Positions 29,401 through 40,400 of a DNA stretch of 64,000 bases are shown here, piece after piece. The stretch comes from Diphasiastrum complanatum. Taxonomy: Eukaryota; Streptophyta; Lycopodiopsida; Lycopodiales; Lycopodiaceae. The notes under the pieces were generated by a model. It was not told the origin of the DNA. It ran no database searches and was given only the letters and a program-made list of their open reading frames with translations. The stretch's first letter is position 1. Each line of letters starts with the position of its first letter. The position numbers and the translations under genes were made by a program. The stretch lies in NCBI GenBank assembly GCA_029204225.1, contig CM055093.1, positions 33,802,525 to 33,866,524 on the forward strand. The letters are read 5' to 3'.

Positions 29401-32400
29401 ACCTACCAGCGCTTGGAGCTGAAAACGAAAACTCAATCATTTTCAAATAGCTTCCAATGAGACCACAAAAGGACATGACCCAGAAATTTAAAGCCATATA
29501 CATCATAATTTACAAAATACAATCCTGAAAGCTTTCTGAAGGAGTTAGGGTTCCAAAGACAGTGAACCTGGAGGAGAATAACCAGGCTGCAACAGATTTT
29601 GAAGTGAGTGTGGCACTTGAACCGAGTCTACTCAAAATGCAATCATGTTTCTTTGCAACTCTACTCAATGTAAACACTGTGTACACTTCATTTTTATAGA
29701 TTATTGATCTGTTATTAACAGAATGGTAATCTGAAGCTTTACCTATTACCTAACATGTCCTTGAGCTCTCCATGTTGTTGCTCTCCACGCTCTTTAACTT
29801 CAAACAATTTGAGGTTTGAACTGATTTGAGCAGATCTCATTTGTTTGAGCAACTACGTCTGAGTCGTTGATTGAACATGTCTGGACTTATTTGAACATGT
29901 GTGATTCATTCGAGCAGATGCATTTGATTCGTTGATTGAACAGATCTGAACGGATTAAAAAATGTCTGATTCGTCTGAGCTATTGCGTCTAATTCATTGA
30001 TTGAGCTGGTCTGATTTTGAGCAGGTATGACTCATTGATTGAGAAGGTCTAAACGATTTGAGCAGGTCTGATTTGTTGATTCATTGTGCAGTTGCAGCTG
30101 CAGCGCTGACAAGCACCGAGGGTGTAAGCGGTGCCATCCACTTCACACAGTTCGGTGATGGTAGCAGATGAAGGCAAAGTATTGTCAAAAGTAACTGGCA
30201 TATCTATTGTCATGAGAGATGCTAGCCTGCTTCCACCACTTTCAGAATGGTCTGTGTTCTTGCAAGGACTACTGATGACATTCCAACAGTGCCATTTTGT
30301 TGCCTATATCTTTGATGTTCATCTTATCTTTTTTGTCTATATGCACACCCTTAAGGGTGGTGACCTTTCTTTTACTTCAATTTTTTTCCAAAAGAAGGAA
30401 TCAACACTTGCCCAGGTTCCAACTTAAACGTTTAAGCTTCTGTTGTGGTCGAAGGGAGGCCTGTTAGGATACGAGCCAAGCTAGGGCTTTGTCAGTACGT
30501 GTTGTAGGAAGTGCAGATGAGTCCCAACAACTTGGAAAAATCCTTTGCGCAGATTCCAAGGTTCCTAAGCTGAGCACATCTTGGGAGCTTCCCGGAATTT
30601 TGTACAGACAGACTCAATATAGGTCATTAGGACATCCGCCCTTCCCTGATTCACCCAAAACACCCAAACTAAGTGAATGTCGGAAAAATAAGTGTAGAAA
30701 GTATGAAAGCAGCGGGCGCCATGGCTTGATCCAGACGGCTGCCCAGTGCGTGTGTGTCACGTGACCGCTTCAGAATTGGCTTCAATGCCGCTTCTATATT
30801 TGGCAAACGCTCACGAATGCTCTGAAATCTTGACTGCACCATATTCAGCTCTGATGCCAGCACTTGCGACTTCGCCACCGTATGTTGTTCCCCGCCCACC
30901 GCACTTCACCAAATCCACTTTGTTGATTCCCACATTGTGTATTGACACGATTTCCAGGTTAGGAAGAGCATCTATTACCTCAACATTGGCTCCAACCGAG
31001 GTGTTTTCGACTAATCCCTTTATCTTTTCTACGTTTTTTTTGAAAAAAGCTGTTTTGTCATCAACCTCCCATAACTTTAAGATTGCGAACCTGGATCCAA
31101 TGGCATCAATCGTGTGAACAGGCTGTAGCCAAATGCTTCAGTACTCATAGCGAAACATGCGTCACTCACACGAAACGTGAGTTCGAACTAGAAACCCTAA
31201 ACGCAGTTATGGGATTCTAGGCCCATCGAGCCAGGAATTGGTCGGATTCAGTAGAAAACAATCAGAACCTTGGATGGAAGTCTCCACAAGTTTGTGGGCT
31301 CAACACAAATCCACAAAACCATTTGCAACTCAATTCCGACGTCGTTTGTCCGGAAGTGCCCTTTCTGCCAGGGGGAATCCCACTAAATGGATTATTTTTC
31401 AGCATCCTTGAGAACCGGTTTAGTGTTGTCAAACGAAGTTTGTTTTTCAGACCGTCTGTTCCGTCTTGTGCTGCACATCAAGACGAACCCACAAGACTAA
31501 ACCGGGCTCCAAACGGTTCAGTATTCACAGCGCAATGTGCGTCCAAACCAGAAACCTTAAATGCAGTCCTGGGATTCTAGGCCCATCGAGCCATAAATTG
31601 GTTGGATTGTAAAAAATGGTCAGAACTTCGAACAGGAGGTGTCCATAGGTTCGTGGGCTCGACCCGAACCCACTAGGCCATTTGCAGCTCAATTTCGACG
31701 ACGTTTGTCCGAATACGCCCTTTTTGTCGGGGGGAATTGTTACGAGCTCGTAACCAGTCCCGAACCCTAGAGAACACAGATAGGTCAGATACCACAGTCA
31801 GGGTCGTGTCCAGTGTACATGACCAACAGGGCAAGACAGTGTGAGTAGTGTGCCCCAGCACGGTCCATAGCCATGGCTGGCCTAACACAGCCTAGGGACC
31901 CTGTCAGCAGGATAGGGCTCCCAGTTGGGTCCCGACGTGCAGTCGGCCACGTCAGTGCCACTTGGCAGTAGCATGCTACCAGTCCTCACACTGGGCTAGG
32001 AGGGGCTTACTCTATATCAGGGAGTAGGCAAGGTTGGGTGGATCAGTTAGTGTTTGCCCTACTGTGGTGTTAGGATCTATTACACTGGTATCAGAGCCAT
32101 CTCCATCCTAGGGAGTTCAGGAGCAGCAGTAGAGAAAGCTATCAGAAGATAGGAAAGATCTCTGAGTTTCTCAGAAAAGATTAGAGGAGGAGAATCGCTG
32201 TAGGAGCAGCCTTCAAACGAAAAGCCTTAACCAGATCAGACAATCTGGTAGGGGACAGTGTTCTAGTTCTCCCATTGGATCCTCAACAACCTCCACATAA
32301 ACCAGAGGAGATTCTTGATAGTAGAGAGACGCAGACTCGTCATACTCTATACCGAGAATATCTGGTTAAGTGGAATGATCAGCCTGTTGAGAATGCCACT

Positions 32401-33291
32401 TGGGAAAGAGGCAGTGTCCTTCGCAAGATTTTTCCAGACTTTGTCTTAGAGGACCAAGACGGTTCTTAAGGGGGAGGGAGTGTTACGAGCTCGTAACCAG
32501 TGCCGAACCCTAGAGAACACAGATAGGTCAGATACCACAGTCAGGGTCGTGTCCAGTGTACATGACCAACAGGGCAAGACAGTGTGAGTAGTGTGCCCCA
32601 GCACGGTCCATAGCCATGGCGGGCCTAACACAGCCTAGGAACCCTGTCAGCAGGATAGGGCTCCCAGTTGGGTCCCGATGTGCAGTCGGCCACGTCAGTG
32701 CCACGTGGCCGACACTTGGCAGTAGCATGCTACCAGTCCTCACACTGGGCAAGGAGGGGCTTACTCTATATCAGGGAGTAGGCAAGGTTGGGTGGATCAG
32801 TTAGTGTTTGCCCTACTGTGGTGTTAGGATCTATTACAGGAATGCCACTAAATGGACTACTTTTCAACATTCTCGAGAATTGGTCCAATGTCACGGAACG
32901 AAGTCCATTTTTTAGACCATTTGTTCCGTCCTATGCTGCACGTCGAGACGAATCCACATGACTAAACCGGGCTCCAAACGGTTCAGTACTCGTAGCGAAA
33001 CGCGCGTCCGAACTAGAAACCCTAAACGTAGTCTTGAGATTCTAGGCCGTTAAGCCAAAAAATTGGTCGGATTCAGTAAAAAACGGTTAGAACTTCGGAC
33101 GAGAGATGTTCAGAACTTCCTCCTAAACCATCAGCCGCCATCCAAATCATCGGCTGTCACCCAGATCGCCCGCCGCACACGCACACAAATACAGTTGGCA
33201 CACCCACAAACACACGTAGACCCATACACACATAGCACACACACACACACACACACCGTAAACACACGCATACACACACACACACACCCTC

Positions 33292-33324
<33 letters not shown>

Positions 33325-33630
33325 ACACACACACACAAAGCCATTAGGGCATGCACAGACGCACGTCCGCCATTGCTCGTCAACGACGGGCACTCTTTAC
33401 TAGTATATATATATATATATCATAGGTTCCGCGAATCGCGGTACCACGGGACCACACTGGTATCGCGGTACCATATCGGTCCCGCTTTTTTTTTTGGAAA
33501 ATAACGTGGGAAAAAATTTTAAATTTTTTTTCTATAATGGTACCGCCCTGGTACCGCGGATCTGAGGGCGGTACCGCCATTATGGTACCGCCGACCACCA
33601 TTATGGTACCAGCGGTACCACGGGGTACTA

Positions 33631-33704
<74 letters not shown>

Positions 33705-36700
33705 TAGTACCCCGTGGTACCGCCATTATGGTACCGCCGGTACCATATCAGTGTTACCGCCGGTACGGTACCACCCTCAGACGCGCGGTACCATTCTTAG
33801 TATTTTTTAATTTTTTTTTTTTTTTGCATATTAACTACAAAAAAGGACAAAAAAAAGTAAAAAAAAGGGGTTTTGGGTGTAAAAAAAGAGGGTACAGTAC
33901 ACGATGCAGGGGACTGGTGCAGTGGCACATGGGCACTGCGGGTGAGCAGACCGAGGGGCCAATGGGAGACCAACACAGGGGGGTAGCATCACATGGGGGC
34001 AAGTACAGAAGCACATGGGCATTGTGGGTGAGCAGACCATGGGTCCAATGGGACACCAACACAGGGGGGGAGCATCACATGGGGGTAGGTACAGAGGCAC
34101 ATGGGACAAATCCAGACAGGTACACCGTCACATGGGCATTGTGGGGGAGCAGACCACGGACCCAATCGGAGTGTAGCATGTGGTACAGGTACATGGAGCA
34201 GGTACATTAGCACATCACAATTAATGGGGACAGGTACAAGGGCACATGGAGGGATCATCAACAACTGCACATGGGGGAACAGGCTGTGGGGTTAAATAGG
34301 CACTCGCGAGGCTGTGAGAGCCAGTGAGAGACTGTGAGAGAGAGGCTGTGAGAGGCATTGTGAGTTTTTGTGAGAGGCATTGTGAGAGCCAGTGAGAGCC
34401 AGTTCGAGAAACAGGGTGTCGTGAGATGGCAGAGCGCATACCACCAAGGCCTGAGGGCGAAGCCAGGAGGAAGCTCGAGGAAGATGTCCGAAGGCACAAC
34501 GAAAGGCATCGGAAGCAAGAGGCAGACATTGCAGAGATGCTACGACAAACTCGGGAGAGACACCCAGAGCTGCAGATTGCCGCCCCCGCTGTGGCCCTTG
34601 CTCCCGCTGTCGAGCTGGATTTGGATGAGCAGATCGGAATGAACTTCACACGACGGCAGCTCATCATGGTCAAGGAAAGGGCTGCTCGCCGTCGGGCTGG
34701 CCAGGAGGCAGCTCGGGGTAGCCGGGAGGCAAAGCGAGAGCGACATATCAATGCTCCTGACGAGGGCGAGGAGTCAGTGGAGGATCCATAGGAATGTTTA
34801 GCGTAGATGGGGTCTAGCCGTATGTGGCTGACTGTTGTTATGTAATGTTCATCAGTAGATGAGGCAGCATTTAGTGTCTAGCATAGTGTAAAAAACAGCC
34901 CCAGCCGTATGTGGCGGGAATACGTATTGTTATTTTGATACATCTGATGAATGAATGTACGGTGTGTTTTTTGTGCAATGCGTGCCTTGTGTATTGCAAT
35001 CTGATGTATGTGTTTATGAAATGCTATCAGGGGGGTTGTATTTATGTGTTCTGCATATGCTCTCATCTAAATCTTTGTAGTGAAAACTAATTGAAAACAC
35101 GCACACACCATTTGAAGTAAAACTGCAAGTAGAACATCACAATTACAAGTTGACAAATACAGATTGTGCAGTGAATAGAATACGTCCAACACTGAATATA
35201 ATATGGAAAATGGTCTGAATACAGTGTTCGACCATCTGGTTGCCAAACCTGGAACATGATGTGAAACTGCTAAAAATAAAACAATAGAGCCACAATCAAT
35301 GCTCTGGCTCTGACTCAGACGAATGCTCTGGAGACAACTCAAGGCCCCGAGCTGACTCTCGCAGCCGATATCTGTGCCTGTCTGGAGCTGGCATGGGCTG
35401 TGTATCAGAAGAGGAGGACTTGTCACTAGCATCATCCCAATCTGCCTCCGCATCAGCCCCCAAGCAAGCCAAACCAGCAACACTTGCTCCAGCTCGCTGT
35501 AGTGCTGCACCTCTAGCTATACCTGGAGCCCTGCATGGTCGTCCTCTCCTCCCTGGCAGTTTCTGTGCCTTGTCTTTCTTGTTCGGTGCACCCTTGGACC
35601 TTCCTGGTCTCTTGCGGACAAGAGGAGCTGTCAATGCCTCGTCACCCCCATGCAAATCACCTGGCTGACTAGGCTGGGCCCAAGCTGAGGCCGGCTGGGA
35701 TAGGGAAGCAAAAGAGGGAACTCCCTGTGCAGCTGAGCGGGGATGATGAGCTCCTAGAGTGTGTGCCCGTGGGGCTGCTGCTGGTGGAGGGACTGGCTGT
35801 GAAGGAGGCAAGTACAGCGGCGATATGTACTGAAAGGGGCGCTGCGGTGGCCGGTACTGGTACATCTTGGGTGCTGCCAAAGGTGGAGCCAGTGGAGTGG
35901 GTGCTGCCAAAGGAGGAGGATGTGGAGTGGGTGTTGCCACTGGAGGAGCAACTGGAGGAGCCACTGTGGATCTGGGCGCTGCGAGAGAAAACTTGGGCAC
36001 AGATGGTGGCCTGCCATGGAGACCTGGTGCTGCAGAAGTGGACGGCGATGGAGGGGCTGCAGGCTTGAATGGCATCGGTGGCACTGGAGGAGCTGTGCGG
36101 CGCACATATACCCTTTGAGGAGCTGGAGGAACTGTGGGCACCTCGTGCGGCTGCTCTCTCCAGCTAGGGCTGACAGACTGTGCAAGGCGGAAGGCCCTTT
36201 TGAAGGGCTCAGAGTCGGTGATGGCAAAGGGTAGGTTCAGCACGTAAATCACACTGGCCACGGCCTGTGTGGCCTCTCTGTCCATGTGCGGCTGATGCGC
36301 ACCGCGAATGGTCTGCTGCACAAGGGCTCTCCTTGGTGGGCGACGGGTGGTGGACCTCCAGCACGGTGCACCAACCGTGACGGGAATGGACGATGACGCG
36401 ACAGGCTGGGCACTGGTGGATGCATCGGCTGTACACGTGGAATGGGGAGAGTGGGATGCATTGGCAGGGAGGTGGGGTGCACTGGTGAAGGGGCAACATC
36501 TGGCATGGGGTACGAAAATTGCTGGCTGAGGAGGTCATCCGGATGGGAAGGGAGAGTGCGAGCAACAGTGGGTGGTGGTGGAACCGCAGTGGCAACTGGC
36601 GGACGTGATGGGACGGGATCCACCGGAATTTGAGCAGATGGGGATGCGTGAGGCTAAACTGTCTGATGGGGATGAGGGGCAAAGGGACTGGAGGAGGATG

Positions 36701-37422
36701 CACTCCCTTTCCTCGTGCGTGCCAGCCAAGCAGGCAGCAACTCTGGGTCAGCCACATAAGGAGTGGTGCAACATCGGAGAATGCCCTCCGAAATGGTGTT
36801 CTCCCCCGCCACGAACCTCGGCCCGTAGGTGTCTAGTAGTCGCTGCTTGTCGGGGACGGTCATGCTGCCACAAGGGGCAACATTCAAGGTGGCACCATTT
36901 TTGGTGCGTGCACCGAGCAATGGCCTTTAAGGCGAGTGAGGGATGCAGCAAACTCGACGAGACAGTATCGGCAACGCATGATCTTCTGACCGGTCTTGTT
37001 GGCCTTGTCGGCAACCCGCCTGACAATGTCTACCTCGTCCCACAGACCGGAAAGGTCGGATTGCACCATTGCAGATGAAACGAGGGATGGATTGCTGGAA
37101 AAAAAACAGCAGGGTTCATTGTTGGAGAGATGCTGAAAATGGGCGAAGGCAGGGCGAAGCAAGTCAGATGCAAGGCAAGGCATTGCGTGGGCGAAGGGCG
37201 ACGCAAGGAATCAGAAGGCAGGTAGGCAAAAACAACAGCGATGGCATGGCGGAGGAGGCGCGCAAAAAAATTTGAGATGAAATGCGAGGGGGGCGGGTAG
37301 GTTTAGGTAAAAGAAAATTTAAAAAAATATTAAATATTAAATAATATATTATATTGTGGTACCGCGGTACCAGTACGGTCCCGCGGTACCGGGATCCGTG
37401 GTACCCAGTACCGCGGGACCTA

Positions 37423-37484
<62 letters not shown>

Positions 37485-40400
37485 TAGTACCCCCTGGTAC
37501 TGCTGGGATCCGCGGTGCCATTTTTAATATATATATATTTTTAATATATTTAATAATTTTTTTCTGCCTATTACCTACCAAAAAAGGACAAAAAAATGGA
37601 AAAAAAAGGGGGTATTGGGTGTAAAAAAAGAGGGTACAGTACATGGTGTAGGGGACTGGTGCAGTGGCACATGGGCACTGTGGGTGAGCAGACCATGGGG
37701 CCAATGGGAGACCAACACAGGGGGGGAGCATCACATGGGGGCAGGTACAGAGGCACATGGGCAGTGTGGGTGAGCAGACCATGGGGCCAATGGGAGACCA
37801 ACACAGGGGGGAGCATCACATGGGGGCAAGTACAGAGGCTCATGGATGGATGATGGGGATCCACATGGTCGATCAGGTTGTGGGGATAAATAGGCACTCA
37901 CATTGCCATTGTGGTCGGCATTGTCAGAGGCTGTGAGAGAGCTAGTGATAGACAGTGAGAGAGCAAGCGAGAGCCGGTGACAGGCTGTGAGAGGCTGTTT
38001 GAGAGCTAGGGTGCTGTTTGAGAGCCAGGGTGTTCAAGGACCAGGGTGCTGTGAGGAGAAGGTCGATCGAGATGGCAGAGCGCATACCACCGAAGCCCGA
38101 GGGCGAAGCCAGGAGGAAGCTTGAAGATATCCGAAGGCACAACGAGAAACATCGGAAGCAAGAGGCAGATATCCGAGAGAGGCTGCGACAGACTTGGCAG
38201 AGAAATCCGGAACCGGAGCCACCCGCCCCCGCTGTGGATCTTGTCCCTGCTGTCGAGCTGGATCTGGATGAGCAGATCGGAATGAATTTCACACGACGGT
38301 AGCTCATCATGGTCAGGGAAAGGGCGGCCAGACGTCGGGCTAACCAGGAGGCAGCTCGGGCTAACCGGGAGGCAGAGCAGAGCGACAAAACAATGCACCA
38401 GACGAGGGCGAGGAGTCGGTGGAGGATCAGTGAGGGATGTTTAGAATAGATAAGGTCCAGTCGTATGTGGCGGACTGTTGCTATGTAGTTTTCGGCAGTT
38501 TATGGTGCAGCAAATAACTAGATGGCTGCTTAAAAAAATGACAGTATATGTGATGTTATCTTGATACAACGGTTGAATATATACATAGTTGTTTTTTGTG
38601 CAACGCGAGCCTGGTCATGTAAGATGCAATATCTGTAATTTTTTTAAATGCAGATGTATTACATGTGTTTATGAAATGTCGTTTGGGGTGTAGGGGTGAT
38701 TGTTGTGCTCATGATGTAGGTGCATATATGTGAAGCTAGCATTCACTTCAGACAAAATTAAATGAAAATAGGAATCACACACGCACATAGAATTTGACAT
38801 AAAATCGAAAATACAACATCACATGTACAGAGCGACATACGCAATGTGCAACAAATAATGTAGGCCAAACACTGTATATAATGTGAAAAATCATTTGAGT
38901 ACAATGGTAGACCGTCTGCTAGAGACAAACTACTGAAACTAAAACAACAGAGCCACAATCAATGCTCTGGCTCTGACTCAGACGAATGCTCTGGAGACAA
39001 CTCAGGGCCCCGAGCTGACTCTCGCAGCCGATATCTCTGCCTGTCTGGAACTGGCATGGGCTGTGTGTCCGAGGAGGAAGACTCGTCACTAGCATCATCC
39101 CAGTTTGCCTCCGCATCAGCCCCCAAGCAGGCCAAACCAACAACACCTGCTCCCACTGGCTGTGATACTGCACCTCTACCTGTACTTGGAGCCTTGCGTG
39201 GTCGTCCTCTCCTCCCTGGCAGTTTCTGTGCCTTGCCTTTCTTGTTCGGTGCACCCTTGGGCCTTCCTGGTCTCTTGCGGACAAGAGGAGCTGTCACTGC
39301 CTCGTCACCCCCCATGCAAATCACCTGGCTGGCTAGGCTGGGCCCAAGCTGAGGCCGGTTGGGATAGGGAAGCAAAAGAGGGAACTCCCTATGCACCTGA
39401 GCGAGGAGTGTGTGCCTGTGGGGCTGCTGCAGGTGGAGGAATTGGCTGTGCAGGAGGCGATTACAACGACGATATGTATTGAAAGGGGCGCTGCGGTGGC
39501 CGGTACAAGCACATCCTGGGTGCTGCCAAAGGGGGAGCCAGTGGAGTGGGTGCTGCCAAAGGATGAGGATGTGGAGTGGGTGCTGCCACTGGAGGAGCAG
39601 CTGGAGGAGCCACTGTGGATGTGGGGCTGCGAGAGAAAACCTGGGCACAGATGGTGGCTTGCCATGGAGACCTGGTGCTGCAGAAGTGGACGACGATGGA
39701 GGGGTTGCAGACTTGAATGGCATCGGTGGCACTGGAGGAGTTGTGCGACGCACATACACCCTCTGTGCTCATCCTCTGACACTGGCTCATCTGCCTCATA
39801 CAATGGGGGCTCTCTGTGCTCAAGCCCAAGCTCTCTCTCTCTCTCTCTCTCTCATCTCGGCAAGCTCTCTCTCTCTCTCTGCCATCAACTGTGTGCCCAG
39901 GTCATCTGCAGGCATGGGATGGGCGCTGTTCGTAGGCAAGTCAACCTGGCGCTCCAAATCAGATATCTTCGTCTGCAAGGTTTAAAATTTGCATGTCAGA
40001 GAGACAACTTTATGAAGAAATGAAACCAACGTACTAGGAGTCAACCAACATGCTATGGGAGAATAGCTAATCACCTGCAATGAGCTCGTAATGGTCGGAA
40101 GTCTCCTGGCGAGATGTGCGTTGGTGCTATAGAACACCAACCGCTCCAACTGACTCACTGACAACCGGTTTCTTCTCCTCGTGTGAATCAGTGTCCATGT
40201 GCTCCAATTACGCTCACACACAGAGGCAGCGCAGTCCTGTGGTACGTGCAATGAAATGTTTCAGCACGTGCACGGGTGGAAGGTCAACAAAACACAACAA
40301 TGGAGGATGAAATGAGTTGCATACCTGAGAAAGGACACGTAGTGCAAGACGCTGTATGGATAAGTAGGTGCTACCGAACATGGTCCACCAGGTAATGGGA

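Larger units (their letters stand above)
31117..33110. repeat. About 2.5 tandem copies of a roughly 360-bp repeat, split by an LTR element
   Basis: Landmarks such as CGGTTCAGTA(C/T)T, GAAACCCTAAACG and GGGATTCTAGGCCCATCGAG recur at about 31,130-31,220, 31,515-31,590 and, beyond the retrotransposon, 32,975-33,050. Removing the 1.1-kb LTR element and its duplication gives a period near 360 bp. Confidence 0.7.
33703..37424. mobile_element. hAT element copy 1 (3.7 kb), GGTACC/CCGCGG-palindrome family
   Basis: Starts CATAGTACCCCGTGG and ends CGCGGGACCTATG, bounded by AT tracts. Both ends are crowded with GGTACC and CCGCGG. Contents: subterminal 86-bp repeats, an intact small plus-strand gene (34426-34791), and a minus-strand transposase derivative lacking the catalytic core (35296-37069). 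The two genes converge. Confidence 0.85.

Noticed and set aside
31117-33110. Regular repeats considered as a CRISPR array
   Set aside because: Units are about 360 bp with no spacer structure, in a plant genome.
33633-33702. AT tracts considered as a scaffold/matrix attachment region or replication origin
   Set aside because: They are simple dinucleotide repeats with element ends on both sides; nothing in the sequence supports an origin.
34221-34751. Long open frames opposite the small hAT gene and opposite the transposase genes (for example 34,221-34,751 minus, 39,391-40,023 plus, 47,763-48,350 plus)
   Set aside because: They are antisense shadows of GC-rich coding sequence; their peptides show no family features and are not better conserved than expected from the sense frame.
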